Shown: positions 25,433 to 34,754, counted from the first letter of the stretch. The stretch is 64,000 bases of DNA from Salidesulfovibrio brasiliensis JCM 12178 (GCF_001311825.1 NZ_BBCB01000005.1:1-64000); one strand, 5' to 3'. Program-made: numbers and translations. Notes: generated from the sequence alone by a model not told the origin.

Positions 25433-28138
25433 GCCTTTGTGCTCACGTCTGACTGGTTTCCTGACCATCTTTTTCGTTCTTATGGCGGTCCTGCCCGCGT
25501 TCGCCGCGCCGCAGACCGTGCAGGACGACATCAAGGTCGCTGTGCTTCCCTTCAAGGTGAACGCCAGTGAGGATCTTCAGTACCTCGAAGACAGCTTTCC
25601 CGCCCTGTTGAGCGAACGGCTCGCCGAGTCCGGTTTTCAGGTTGCGGATCAAAAGCAGGTCAAAAAGCTGATCACCGACCAAGCTGTCATGGAAGTGAAT
25701 CGCGAGGGTGCGCAGCAGCTTGCCTTGCTGCTGAATTCGGGATTTGCAATTTTCGGTGACTTCACCCAGTTCGGTGAGACTTTTATTATCGATGCCAAGG
25801 TCGTTGACGCCTTCGGCGACAAGGAACCTGTTTCGATTCAGGTCCAGAAAAGCGGCGTGCTGAATCTTCTACCTGCGGTGGATGAACTTGTTAACCGCAT
25901 GCGTTCCATTCTTCTGCGACAGGATGTGGTTGCCGAGGTAGAGGTTCGCGGGAACAAGATTCTCGACAAGGAAGTCGTGCTCATGCGCCTTCCCATCCAG
26001 AAGGGCCAGATTCTTACTGTGTCCGTTGTCAACGAAGCGCTTAAGAATATTTATGATCTCGGCTATTTCGATGACGTTAAGGTCATCGTGGATGACCTGC
26101 CGAAGGGAAGAAGGTCATTTTTGAAGTCCGCGAAAAGCCGCGGGTCGATACAATTGCCGTGCGCGGTGATGACGATAAGACCGAAGATATTCTGGAAACA
26201 ATTGTGACCAAAAAGGGCGCGGTTGTGAACCCCAAGGTCCTTGCCGACGACATCAAGACCATCAGCGACATGTATCGCAAGGATGGTTTCTACAAGGCCA
26301 AGGTGACGCACGAGATCGAGTCCAACGATAGCGGGCTTGCCAAGCTTACCTTCGTGATCGAACCGGGACAGAAGATGTACGTTGAAGACATCGTCATTGA
26401 CGGCGCGAAGCAGGTCGATCCTGATGACGTGAAAGACGTGCTGGCCTTGCAGGAGCGAGGCATGCTCTCATGGTTCACCGATTCCGGGGTTCTCAAGGAA
26501 GAGTTTCTTGAGCGTGACGCTGCGGCCATCATGGCGTTTTACAACAACAACGGTTTCCTTCAGGCACGAGTCGGCAGTCCCGACATCGAGGTTACGGATG
26601 ACGGGTTGCGCATTGTCTACCGTGTATGGGAAGGACCGCGCTTCAAGATGGGAGAAACCCGTTTCAAGGGAGATTTGATTGAATCTCCGGAGAAGTTGAA
26701 GGAAGTTGTCGGCGTTGATGATCTTGCGGTGGATGATGAGTGGTTCAACCGCTCCCTTATTCGCGAGGACGTCAAGAATCTTACCGAATATTATAATAAC
26801 TACGGCTATGCTCACGCGGATGTGCAGATCCATTTAGAGGACCTGCCGGAAGCCGGTATTGTCAATGTCGAATACACCATTGCCAAACACCAGCGTGTCC
26901 ATATCCGCAGGGTGCTGATTGAAGGCAATACTGCTACCCGAGACAATGTCATTCTCCGCGAGATGCGCCTTGCCGATGGTGACATGTACAGCGGCAGCAA
27001 GGTGAATCGTTCCATGCAGCGCCTGAACGCGCTCGGCTATTTCGAAACGGTAGATATCTCTCCAGTTCAGACGGGCAACCCGGATGAAATGGACCTTCTG
27101 GTCAAGGTCAAGGACGCACCTACCGGCAACATCGGCGGGGGTATCGGCTATTCATCTTATGACGGTGTCTACCTGGCTGCCAAGATTTCCGAAAGAAACC
27201 TTTTCGGCAAAGGCTACCAACTGGCGTTCTCTGGTGCATTCAGTTCCAAGAAAACCGAGTTCTCCCTCGACTTCGTGAACCCATACATCTACGACTCGGA
27301 TGTCGGGATGAAAGTGAATCTGTTCAGTAACGCCAGGGATGAGTCCGACTACGATCTGTATGAAGTTGGCTCCAATCTGAGTTTTTTCTATCCAATCGGC
27401 GAATACACCAAGCTTAACTGGAGTTATGGAGCCCGGTATTATGAGATAACAAATGTTTCTTCTGATGCTTCGAACAGCACCAGGGAAGATGCGGGTTCTC
27501 ATTTTGCCAGTACTGCAAGCGGTACTATTACCCGCAGCACGCTTAACTCCACGCAGTTTCCGAGCGACGGCACAAAGACTTCGCTTTCGCTGATCATGGG
27601 TGGAGGAATTCTGGGCGGTACCGATGACTTCATGAAGGAATTGGGTACGTTTGATTATTACACGGAACTATATGAAGACTTGGTGTTTCACGGAAAGGCT
27701 GCAATGGGCTTCGTGCATGAGAACCTTTCCAATAGCGACATTCCCACTTCTCAGCGGTTCAAGCTTGGGGGCATTAGTAGTGTACGAGGGTATTCGAACT
27801 ACAAGATTACTGCCTACGACGACAACGGTACGCTTGGGGGGAACAAGCAACTGTACACCAACCTTGAACTTCTTTACCTGCTGAGTGAAGAATACGGTAT
27901 CCAGCTCGTCACTTTCTTTGACGCCGGTAACGTGTGGAAAGAAGGCGAGATGTTCTTCGAGCAGGTCGACCGTAAGGGAATTGAAGCTCCGTCCCTTGGC
28001 GTTTACAAAAGTGTCGGCGCAGGGTTCCGCTGGCTGTCACCGATGGGGCCGATTCGTGTTGAATACGGGCACGGCCTTGATGACCTCTACGACAGTGGCA
28101 CTAACAAGGTCGAGCTTATGATGGGTCAGAGTTTCTAG
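25422..28138 (+). CDS. bamA: Outer membrane protein assembly factor BamA with an N-terminal extension, with an apparent 1-base deletion
   Basis: The core of the BAM machine that inserts beta-barrel proteins into the outer membrane. The signal peptide is residues 1-29 (MPAKPLCSRLTGFL... ending AFA). Residues about 35-145 form an extra domain (IKVAVLPFKVNASEDLQYLEDSFPALLSERL) resembling TolB-N/CsgG-like folds. POTRA repeats follow from about 170, then a C-terminal barrel with the conserved VRGY motif in SSVRGYSNYK. The frame breaks near 26101; one added base gives DDLPEGKKVIFEVREKPRVDTI, the expected end of the first POTRA. Corrected length is 905 residues. The start at 25422 overlaps the lolD stop and has a GGAG ribosome site. 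Confidence 0.92.
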
Positions 28139-28171
28139 AATGTAAAAAAGGGTATCTAAGGAGATATTGAG

Positions 28172-28699
28172 ATGAAAAAAATTGTAGTTCTTTCTTTTGC
28201 CATGCTGCTGCTTTTCGCTGCCTCCGCTCAGGCTGGCAAGATCGCCATTGTCAATTCGATTCAGGCGGTCAGCGAGAGCAAGGCCGGTCAGAGCGTTGGC
28301 GCTGAAGTGAACAAGAAGAAGTCTGCCTACGAAGCTGAAGTCAAGGCACAGCAGGAGAAGGTGAACAACCTGAAGAAGCGTCTCCAGCAGATGGGTGCCC
28401 AGTACCAGAGCGGCATGATCAAGGAAGATCAGCTTCGCAAGGCCCAACAGGAATATGCCTCCGCCGGTGCCCAGCTGAACGTGCTCGGCGAAATGAGCAC
28501 TATGAACTTCAAGAAGGACGTGCAGAAACTGCAGGCTCCCATCAAGAAGCTCTTTCTGCAGGTCGTGAATAAGTACGCCAAGGAGCAGGGCTTCGACGTC
28601 GTTATCGACGTGGTTCGTGGCGGCGTTGCCTATGCTGACGACTCGGTCAACATCACCGATGTCGTGATCAAGGAAATGGACAAGCAGTGGAAAAAGTAG
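28172..28699 (+). CDS. skp: Periplasmic chaperone Skp/OmpH
   Basis: A 175-residue OmpH family protein that holds unfolded outer-membrane proteins on the way to BamA. The signal peptide MKKIVVLSFAMLLLFAASAQA is followed by the family start GKIAIVNSIQAVSESKAG and a long charged coiled coil (residues 50-125, QQEKVNNLKKRLQQ), as in the tentacles of trimeric Skp. Its place between bamA and lpxD is the classical order. The ribosome site is AAGGAG. Confidence 0.92.
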   Translation: MKKIVVLSFAMLLLFAASAQAGKIAIVNSIQAVSESKAGQSVGAEVNKKKSAYEAEVKAQQEKVNNLKKRLQQMGAQYQSGMIKEDQLRKAQQEYASAGAQLNVLGEMSTMNFKKDVQKLQAPIKKLFLQVVNKYAKEQGFDVVIDVVRGGVAYADDSVNITDVVIKEMDKQWKK

Positions 28700-28703
28700 C
28701 GAC

Positions 28704-29732
28704 ATGCGCATAACTGTTGCTGAGCTCGCTGAGAAGCTCGGCCTTTCCTGCAAAGGTGGAGAGGTCGAGCTTTCCGGCGTCAATACCCTGGAAAAAGCCG
28801 CGCCCGATCAGTTGTCCTTTCTCGTGAATCCGAAGTATTCGGATTTGCTTGAGACCACGAAGGCCGGGTGCGTTCTGACCGATGAAAAGCATGCCGAAGG
28901 GCTTGCCTGCGCCATCATCAGTCCTAACGTGTACATGGACCTTGCAAAGGTTGTGCACCTCTTCGAGATTCCTCAAGGCTGCATGCAGGGCCAGAGCGAA
29001 CTTGCTTTCGTGCATCCTGACGCGGACATTGACGAGTCCGTTACTGTGTACCCCTACGCCTTTGTCGGTGAAGGGGCACGCGTTGGGGCTGGGAGCAAGC
29101 TGTTCCCCGGCGTTTATGTCGGAGAGCGGGCCACCGTAGGCGAAGACTGCATCCTGTACCCCAATGCAGTGGTCATGGGCGGAGTATCCATCGGTGACGG
29201 CGTGATTCTGCAGCCCGGAGCAGTGGTCGGATCCGACGGCTACGGCTATGCCCAGACACCCGCCGGACACATGAAGATCCCCCAGATCGGAACCGTCACT
29301 CTTGGCGACAATGTCGAAATTGGTGCCAACACCGCCATTGACAGGGCCGCGCTGGATGTCACCACCATCGGACGGGGCACCAAGGTCGATAATCTCGTTC
29401 AGGTGGGCCATAACGTGGACGTCGGTGAGAACTGCCTGCTTATCGGTCAGGTCGGCATCGGCGGCAGCTCCAAGGTGGGGAATAATTCCATTCTTGCCGG
29501 ACAGGTTGGAGTGGCAGACAACGTAACCATCGGCAATGACGTCATTGTCGGGGCTCAGGCCGGGGTTGGTTCCGATGTTGGAGACGGCTCGCGTCTCAGC
29601 GGATCGCCCGCGATGCCGTTCAGTGTTTTCCTCAAGGCCATGGGGGTTTGCGCCCCGAAGCTGCCCGAGTTGTTCAAGCGTGTGAAGAAGCTTGAAAAAC
29701 AGTTGGCAGCCCTTGAACAAAGCGGAGAGTAG
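28704..29732 (+). CDS. lpxD: UDP-3-O-(3-hydroxyacyl)glucosamine N-acyltransferase
   Basis: The third enzyme of lipid A synthesis, which adds the N-linked 3-hydroxyacyl chain to UDP-3-O-acyl-glucosamine. It has 342 residues. The N-terminal domain carries the substrate-binding SFLVNPKYSDLL, followed by a long left-handed beta-helix of hexapeptide repeats (residues 105-310). The catalytic His lies in LVQVGHNVDVGENCLL. A C-terminal helix (FKRVKKLEKQLAALEQSGE) completes the usual fold. Confidence 0.95.
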   Translation: MRITVAELAEKLGLSCKGGEVELSGVNTLEKAAPDQLSFLVNPKYSDLLETTKAGCVLTDEKHAEGLACAIISPNVYMDLAKVVHLFEIPQGCMQGQSELAFVHPDADIDESVTVYPYAFVGEGARVGAGSKLFPGVYVGERATVGEDCILYPNAVVMGGVSIGDGVILQPGAVVGSDGYGYAQTPAGHMKIPQIGTVTLGDNVEIGANTAIDRAALDVTTIGRGTKVDNLVQVGHNVDVGENCLLIGQVGIGGSSKVGNNSILAGQVGVADNVTIGNDVIVGAQAGVGSDVGDGSRLSGSPAMPFSVFLKAMGVCAPKLPELFKRVKKLEKQLAALEQSGE

Positions 29733-29736
29733 AGTG

Positions 29737-30198
29737 ATGACCAGTTCTTCGAATCTTCTGGATATCGGGCAGATCATGGAAAAGCTGCCGCACAGGTATC
29801 CTTTTCTTCTGGTGGACCGTGTGGTCGAGTTCAATGAGGGTGTCGGTCTTGTCGCCTACAAGAATGTGACCTTCAACGAACCGTTTTTCCAGGGCCATTT
29901 TCCTGGTCTTCCGGTCATGCCGGGCGTTCTTATTCTTGAAGCTCTTGCGCAGGCTGGCGGCATCTACGTTCTGCAAAATCTCAATGAACCGCTTGACGAC
30001 AAGGTGTTTTTGTTCACCGGTCTCAACAAGGTCAAGTTCCGGCGTCCCGTGGTTCCCGGCGACAAGCTTGAGCTGCACGTGGAGTACACGAAGCATAAGC
30101 TCAACATCTGGCGCATGAAGGGGAAGGCCATGGTCGACGGCGATATCGCGGCGGAAGGCGAGTTTTCCGCTGCGGTCGCAAACAAAAAGGACATGTAA
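29737..30198 (+). CDS. fabZ: 3-hydroxyacyl-ACP dehydratase FabZ
   Basis: A 153-residue hot-dog dehydratase of fatty acid synthesis that competes with LpxA for 3-hydroxyacyl-ACP. The active site is [10 protein letters not shown] with its His, and [27 protein letters not shown] with its Glu. The ATG at 29737, four bases after the lpxD stop and behind GGAGAG, gives the usual start; an upstream codon lies inside lpxD. Confidence 0.95.
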   Translation: MTSSSNLLDIGQIMEKLPHRYPFLLVDRVVEFNEGVGLVAYKNVTFNEPFFQGHFPGLPVMPGVLILEALAQAGGIYVLQNLNEPLDDKVFLFTGLNKVKFRRPVVPGDKLELHVEYTKHKLNIWRMKGKAMVDGDIAAEGEFSAAVANKKDM

Positions 30199-31011
30199 GT
30201 GGCATCCAGTATACATCCCACCGCAGTCATCGATCCCACCGCCACCATCGGTGAAGACGTGACTGTGGGGCCGTACGTCGTTGTCGAGGCCAACTCGACG
30301 GTCGGCGACGGCTGCAAGCTCGAACCCTTTGCGCTCATCAAGGCCAATGTCACCATGGGCAAGGCCAATCACGTGCACTCCAACGCAGTGATCGGCGGCG
30401 ACCCTCAGCATCTCGGCTACAAAGGTGAAGACACCTTCCTGCGCGTGGGTGACAACAACATCTTCCGCGAGGGCGTGACAATTCATCGCGGCACCACGCA
30501 GGGCGGCGGCGAAACGGTCATCGGTTCCAACTGCCTGCTTATGGCGTATGCCCATGTCGCGCATGACTGCGCGGTCGGCGATAACGTCATCATGGCCAAC
30601 GCCGTGCTTCTGGCGGGTCATGTCGAGGTCGGGTCCAACGTCATCATCAGCGGCATGGCTGCGGTGCAGCAGTTTGTGCGCATCGGCGATTTCGCCTTCC
30701 TTGGCGGCGCCAGTGGCTACAACCTCGACGTTCCGCCATACATGCTGGCCCACGGTGTCCGTGGCAAGCTTTATGGACCGAACCTCATCGGCCTCCGCCG
30801 TAACGGGTTCGACTCCACGGCCTGCAAGGCGCTCAAGAAAGCCTACAAGATCATCTTCCGTTCCGGCATGACCAAGGAACAGGCTTTTGAAAAGGTGGCT
30901 GAAGAGTTGCCGGGTATTGATGCGGTGGACAACCTTGTTGCATTCATTCGTGAAAGCAAGAACGGCGTCACGCCTGCGTCCATCAAGAACGGCAACGGCG
31001 ACGAGCGTTAG
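30199..31011 (+). CDS. lpxA: UDP-N-acetylglucosamine acyltransferase
   Basis: The first enzyme of lipid A synthesis, transferring 3-hydroxyacyl from ACP to UDP-GlcNAc. It has 270 residues. It starts with GTG immediately after the fabZ stop. Hexapeptide repeats fill residues 1-190, with the catalytic His in AYAHVAHDCAVGDNVIMAN and the conserved IHRGT segment. The helical C-terminus has GLRRNGF and a final acidic tail. Order fabZ-lpxA is typical. Confidence 0.96.
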   Translation: MASSIHPTAVIDPTATIGEDVTVGPYVVVEANSTVGDGCKLEPFALIKANVTMGKANHVHSNAVIGGDPQHLGYKGEDTFLRVGDNNIFREGVTIHRGTTQGGGETVIGSNCLLMAYAHVAHDCAVGDNVIMANAVLLAGHVEVGSNVIISGMAAVQQFVRIGDFAFLGGASGYNLDVPPYMLAHGVRGKLYGPNLIGLRRNGFDSTACKALKKAYKIIFRSGMTKEQAFEKVAEELPGIDAVDNLVAFIRESKNGVTPASIKNGNGDER

Positions 31012-31040
31012 CGCCTTTCTTCCGGAGCCGGGACAGAGGT

Positions 31041-31868
31041 ATGAGCGACACCACCACCATCGGACTGATTGCCGGGGGACGACAGTTTCCCATGCTCATC
31101 GCGCGCGGCGTGAAGGCGCACGGCCATCGTCTTGTGGGTGTCGGGTTTTCCGGTCATTCAAACATGCAGGTGGCCGAAGTTGCCGATGCGTGGCGCGAAC
31201 TCAAGCTCGGCAAGCTCGGCAAGCTTATCCGCTTCTTCAAGGAAGAAGGGGTCGAACGGGTCATCATGGCCGGGACTATCGACAAGCCCCGCGCCATGGA
31301 TGTCGGCCTGCTGGACATGCGTGCCGCCAAGCTCATATTCAGCCTTCGCAACAAGGGTGATTCCTCTATTCTTGGCGCGCTTGCCGTAGAGTTTGAGAAA
31401 GAAGGCATGCCCGTTGCCCCGGCCCATGAACTCGTCCCGGAGCTGCTTACACCCGAGGGGGTGCTGACAAAGCGGCAGCCCGGCGAGCGTGAATGGCAGG
31501 ATCTGCGTTTTGGCTGGAAGCTTGCCAAAGAGATGGGCAGGCTCGATGTCGGCCAGTGCGTTATTGTCCGTGAGGGCATTGTGGCCGCCGTTGAAGCGCT
31601 TGAAGGTACCGACAGGGCCATTGAGCGCGGCTGTTCGTTTGGTGGGGAAGGGTGTGTTGCGGTCAAGGTGTTCAAGCCCGGGCAGGAGGAGCGCATTGAT
31701 CTCCCCAGCGCCGGAACCGACACCATCTCCCGTTTAGTGGAAGGCAAGGCGCTCTGCTTCGGCATTGAGGCGGGGAAAAGCCTGCTCTTCGATCAGGAAG
31801 AAGCCATTCGCATCGCCGACAGGCACGGCATTGCCATTGTCGGTCTGTCGCAGACCATGATGGAATAG
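31041..31868 (+). CDS. lpxI: UDP-2,3-diacylglucosamine pyrophosphatase LpxI
   Basis: A 275-residue enzyme that cleaves UDP-2,3-diacylglucosamine to lipid X and UMP. It replaces LpxH in alphaproteobacteria, deltaproteobacteria and others. Signatures are GLIAGGRQFPMLIARG, RVIMAGTIDKPR, the C-terminal DLGQCVIVREG-like block (here DVGQCVIVREGIVAAVEALEGTD), AVKVFKPGQEERIDLPSAGTDT and AGKSLLFDQEE. It is last in the operon, followed by a perfect terminator. Confidence 0.95.
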   Translation: MSDTTTIGLIAGGRQFPMLIARGVKAHGHRLVGVGFSGHSNMQVAEVADAWRELKLGKLGKLIRFFKEEGVERVIMAGTIDKPRAMDVGLLDMRAAKLIFSLRNKGDSSILGALAVEFEKEGMPVAPAHELVPELLTPEGVLTKRQPGEREWQDLRFGWKLAKEMGRLDVGQCVIVREGIVAAVEALEGTDRAIERGCSFGGEGCVAVKVFKPGQEERIDLPSAGTDTISRLVEGKALCFGIEAGKSLLFDQEEAIRIADRHGIAIVGLSQTMME

Positions 31869-31892
31869 CTGGACCGTATACTCCGAATTTGA

Positions 31893-31928
31893 AAAACGCC
31901 CCGGAACATGTTCCGGGGCGTTTTTTTC
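31893..31928 (+). terminator. Intrinsic terminator of the lysS-lpxI operon
   Basis: A 28-base perfect palindrome (arms AACGCCCCGGAACA and complement, 31895-31922) is followed by TTTTTTTC. A preceding A run gives some activity on the other strand, where the FmdB-like gene converges. Confidence 0.92.
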
Positions 31929-31940
31929 GCTGTTGTCAAA

Positions 31941-32174
31941 TCAGGCTTTGCCGCAGCAGGAGCCGGGAACGCAACCCCTGCTGCCCGGGCGGTCCCCGCA
32001 ACAGCCGTGGCCGTGGACATCAGGGACCGAGTCGTTTCCGCCGATGGTCGTGGCTGAGATGAGCCGCTCACCCTCTCCGCCGCATTTCGGGCAGTCAGGG
32101 GCCGGGGCGGTTGCCGCGACCAGTTCTTCGTATTCGTGACCACAGCCAAGGCAGCGGTATTCATAGATCGGCAT
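31941..32174 (-). CDS. FmdB-family zinc-ribbon protein
   Basis: A 77-residue small regulator-like protein. It begins MPIYEYRCLGCGHEYEEL, followed by CPKCGG, forming the four-cysteine zinc ribbon of the FmdB family, then a Cys/Gly-rich tail (GHGCCGDRPGSRGCVPGSCCGKA) that could bind more metal. The biochemical role of the family is poorly known. It is last in a minus-strand cluster of metal/Fe-S proteins. Confidence 0.85.
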   Translation of the reverse strand: MPIYEYRCLGCGHEYEELVAATAPAPDCPKCGGEGERLISATTIGGNDSVPDVHGHGCCGDRPGSRGCVPGSCCGKA

Positions 32175-32186
32175 GGTTTCCTCCGG

Positions 32187-32552
32187 CTAGGCGAAGATGT
32201 CGGCGGGCATGTAGGGGTGGGTGCCTTCGATCACGTCGATGCCGGACTTGGCCAGAATTTTCTTTATTATTTCATCCTTGTTGGGACAGTGCTGCGAGAG
32301 GCACGGCGCGATGTGGATGACCGTGGGCTTTTCATTCATGGGCGCGTTCCACAGCTTCACCTGCGCCATGCGGGTGACGATGCCCGCGCCGGGGCAGCCG
32401 CCGCAGCTCAGCAGGCCGATGAGTTCGGCGTCCTTGTCCTTGTATTCCTCAAACTCGCCCTCACGGCGGTTGAAGCCGACCATACACCGGGAGCAGCCGA
32501 TGCAGACGTCGTCCATGGTGTTTTTGCAGCCGATGATAAGTACCTTTTCCAT
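32187..32552 (-). CDS. CGGC-domain metal-binding protein
   Basis: A 121-residue protein with many cysteines in the CGGC-domain pattern: CKNTMDDVCIGCSRCM near the N-terminus, LLSCGGCPGAGIV in the middle and HIAPCLSQHCPNK later. The domain probably binds a metal or Fe-S cluster; its function is unknown. It follows the two MinD/ferredoxin ATPases by 12 bases and is probably co-transcribed. Confidence 0.82.
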   Translation of the reverse strand: MEKVLIIGCKNTMDDVCIGCSRCMVGFNRREGEFEEYKDKDAELIGLLSCGGCPGAGIVTRMAQVKLWNAPMNEKPTVIHIAPCLSQHCPNKDEIIKKILAKSGIDVIEGTHPYMPADIFA

Positions 32553-32564
32553 GAGGACCTCCGG

Positions 32565-33425
32565 TTAGAGAAGAAACTCGCGTGTCGCGTTCCATATTTC
32601 TGTGACCTGTCGGCCGAGACCGTCCGGGTCATATTCCACGATGGTCTGGCCCGCAGCCTGCGCCTCGTTGAATGCCTTGTCGTAGTCGAGGCTTCCGGCT
32701 ATCTGCACATTGCGCTCCCTGCAGAAGGTGGCGATGCGCTCTTCAAGCTCCGGGTTTACTCCGCGTTTGTTGATAACGCAGTATGAGGGCAGCTTGAAAT
32801 GTGTCAGCAGCTCCACCACACGGCCAAGGTCGTGCAGGGCCGAGACGGTCGGCTCCGCCACCAGCAGACAGGCGTCCGCACCGGTGAGCGATGCGATGAC
32901 AGGGCAGCCGACGCCGGGTGATCCGTCAACGATCACGTATTCGGCGCCCTCGCGTTCAGCGATTTCGGCAGAGGTGCGGCGTACGTCGGTGACGAGCTTG
33001 CCGGAGTTCTCCTCTCCGATGCCGAGTTCCGCATGGACCATGGTGCCGTAGCGGGTTTTCGAGACCATCTTCACGCCGCATTTGCGTGGATGCATGGTCA
33101 CGGCATCGGTGGGGCAGACATATTCGCACACGCCGCAGCCTTCGCAGTTCTCTTTTATGGGCTGGAAGTTGTCGTCGATGGCATCGAAGCGGCAATGCTC
33201 TGCGCACACGCCGCAACTGATGCATTCGACCGGGTCCATGGTCGGCGTTTCCCCGCTGTAGAAGTCTTCCTTTTCCAGAATGGTGGGGTGCAGGAGCAGG
33301 TGCAGGTCGGCGGCATCCACGTCGCAGTCGGCCAAAACCGCATTCTGCGCAAGGGCCGCGAGCGCGGCGGTGATACTGGTCTTTCCGGTGCCGCCCTTAC
33401 CGCTTATGACAACGAGCTGTTTCAT
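32565..33425 (-). CDS. MinD/Mrp-type ATPase with ferredoxin insert (second copy)
   Basis: A 286-residue P-loop ATPase. The deviant Walker A is VISGKGGTGKTS, and an inserted dicluster ferredoxin (residues 64-105) has CISCGVCAEHCRFDAI and CEGCGVCEYVCPTDAV. Later come VIVDGSPGVGCPVIASL (switch II) and LLVAEPTVSALHDLGR. Such proteins occur as pairs in Desulfovibrio and other anaerobes and are linked to Fe-S assembly or to the orange-protein complex; the function here is inferred. It overlaps the upstream paralogue by four bases. Confidence 0.88.
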   Translation of the reverse strand: MKQLVVISGKGGTGKTSITAALAALAQNAVLADCDVDAADLHLLLHPTILEKEDFYSGETPTMDPVECISCGVCAEHCRFDAIDDNFQPIKENCEGCGVCEYVCPTDAVTMHPRKCGVKMVSKTRYGTMVHAELGIGEENSGKLVTDVRRTSAEIAEREGAEYVIVDGSPGVGCPVIASLTGADACLLVAEPTVSALHDLGRVVELLTHFKLPSYCVINKRGVNPELEERIATFCRERNVQIAGSLDYDKAFNEAQAAGQTIVEYDPDGLGRQVTEIWNATREFLL

Positions 33426-34291
33426 GCTGCTCCTCCCGTTCTTTCCTGAATCCTTTCGGCCAGTTCGACAAATGCCTGTTGCACGTCCGGAAGGGCGTCA
33501 TAGAGCATCTCGCCTCGGGAGTATGCCCCGGCGGCCTCGATGGAGTGCGGGATCACGCCGAGCAGATCTATGTCGTTTTCCTTGAGGAACGGGCGTGCAT
33601 CCGGCCCCATGCCTTCGCGGTTGATGACCGCGCCGAACGGGATATCCAGCTTGCGCAGCAACTGCACTGCGATGTTCAGATCGTGCAGGCCGAAGGGAGT
33701 GGGTTCGGTGACGAGCACGGCGAAATCCACGTTTTCAAGCGACTGAACAACAGGGCAGGATGCGCCGGGAGGGCAGTCGAGAATGCTCACGTCCGCAGCA
33801 TCCATGTCCTTTGCCGCACGGTTCTTGACCTCGCGGATGAGCGGCGGTGCCATGGCCTCGCCTATGCGCATGAGGCCGTGATGGAAAGAGAGGGAATCGG
33901 TTGTGGCGTGTAATGCCTTGCCTATCTCACGCTTGCCTTCGCTGATGCAGCGGGCAGGGCAGGCGAGCATGCACAGGCCGCAACTGTGGCACATCTCGGT
34001 GAACGGCATGATGCTTCCGGCCATCCAGATGAGCGCCTTGTAACGGCAAAGCCTAACGCACTCGCGGCAATCCGAGCCAATGCAGGCATCCTCGTCTATC
34101 TCGGGGACAGGGACGTAGGCGGTCTCTTCGGACTGGGTTTCCGGCTTCAGAAAAAGATGGGCATTCGGTTCCTCGACATCACAGTCCACGAAGGCCACCG
34201 ACCTTCCGCTGCGCATATAGTGCAGCGCGAGGTTGGTGGCCACGGTGGTCTTGCCGGTACCGCCCTTACCACTGGCGACGGCGATTCGCAT
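33422..34291 (-). CDS. MinD/Mrp-type ATPase with ferredoxin insert (first copy)
   Basis: A 289-residue paralogue of the next gene. Walker A is VASGKGGTGKTT, followed by VAFVDCDVEEPNAHLFL. The ferredoxin insert (about 68-112) has CIGSDCRECVRLCRYKAL, a slightly altered first motif, and CHSCGLCMLACPARC. Switch II is ILDCPPGASCPVVQSL, and TEPTPFGLHDLNIAVQLL is typical of the pair. The two probably work as a heterodimer. The first bases overlap the Gly/Gln/Arg-rich gene at 34266-34547. Confidence 0.88.
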   Translation of the reverse strand: MRIAVASGKGGTGKTTVATNLALHYMRSGRSVAFVDCDVEEPNAHLFLKPETQSEETAYVPVPEIDEDACIGSDCRECVRLCRYKALIWMAGSIMPFTEMCHSCGLCMLACPARCISEGKREIGKALHATTDSLSFHHGLMRIGEAMAPPLIREVKNRAAKDMDAADVSILDCPPGASCPVVQSLENVDFAVLVTEPTPFGLHDLNIAVQLLRKLDIPFGAVINREGMGPDARPFLKENDIDLLGVIPHSIEAAGAYSRGEMLYDALPDVQQAFVELAERIQERTGGAA

Positions 34292-34547
34292 TGTTTCCCG
34301 GCCTGTTGGAGGTTTGACGACGCTCGTTCATGCAGGATCCGTCGCGACGACGCAGGCCGAGTCCGCGGCCTTTGGCCTGTCCCTGTCCGCGTCCCTGACC
34401 CTGACCTTGGCCCTGTCCCTGACCGCGACCACCGCAGGAACCGTCACGACGCCCCTGACCCTGTCCTCTGCCTCCGCAGGAACCGTCACGGCGTCCGCAA
34501 CCGTTTTGGCCGTTGCCTCTGTTCTGATTGTTCTGCATGTATCGCAT
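34266..34547 (-). CDS. Gly/Gln/Arg-rich low-complexity protein
   Basis: A 93-residue protein beginning MRYMQNNQNRGNGQNG, with three copies of the RRDGSC block (two of them RRDGSCGGRGQGQG) and a GQGQGQG stretch between them. It resembles the small DUF5320-type proteins found beside MinD ATPases and NifB/NifX-like proteins in anaerobes. The three cysteines lie in identical DGSC contexts. The ATG follows AAAGGAG, and its last 26 bases overlap the ATPase gene. It is the first gene after a sigma-54-like promoter. Its function is unknown; the regular DGSC spacing could bind metal. Confidence 0.7.
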   Translation of the reverse strand: MRYMQNNQNRGNGQNGCGRRDGSCGGRGQGQGRRDGSCGGRGQGQGQGQGQGRGQGQAKGRGLGLRRRDGSCMNERRQTSNRPGNNANRRRQW

Positions 34548-34575
34548 GGTTTTCTCCTTTGTTTGCCAGAATTAT

Positions 34576-34591
34576 GGCAAGGACTATGCCA
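34576..34591 (-). promoter_or_regulatory. Candidate sigma-54 promoter for the MinD/ferredoxin ATPase operon
   Basis: On the minus strand TGGCATAGTCCTTGCC keeps the GG and GC pairs ten bases apart, matching the -24/-12 consensus TGGCAC-N5-TTGC at nine of ten defined bases. It lies about 29 bases before the first start codon. Part of it is palindromic, so a plus-strand reading toward the DUF89 gene is weaker but possible. The surrounding 34548-34754 gap holds no gene that I recognise. Confidence 0.6.
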
Positions 34592-34754
34592 GTTGTTTTT
34601 TGTGCGGAATCGTTTATCTTTTTCGTAGCGATGCTCGGGGTGAGGGCGCAGCCTGCGCCCGGTGGAAAAGCTGCGGGGCGCAAACATCCCCCGCATGCAC
34701 GTTGCCAAGCGCCCACGAATGTGCAACATCGCGATGAGACAGGAGAATAGCGAC

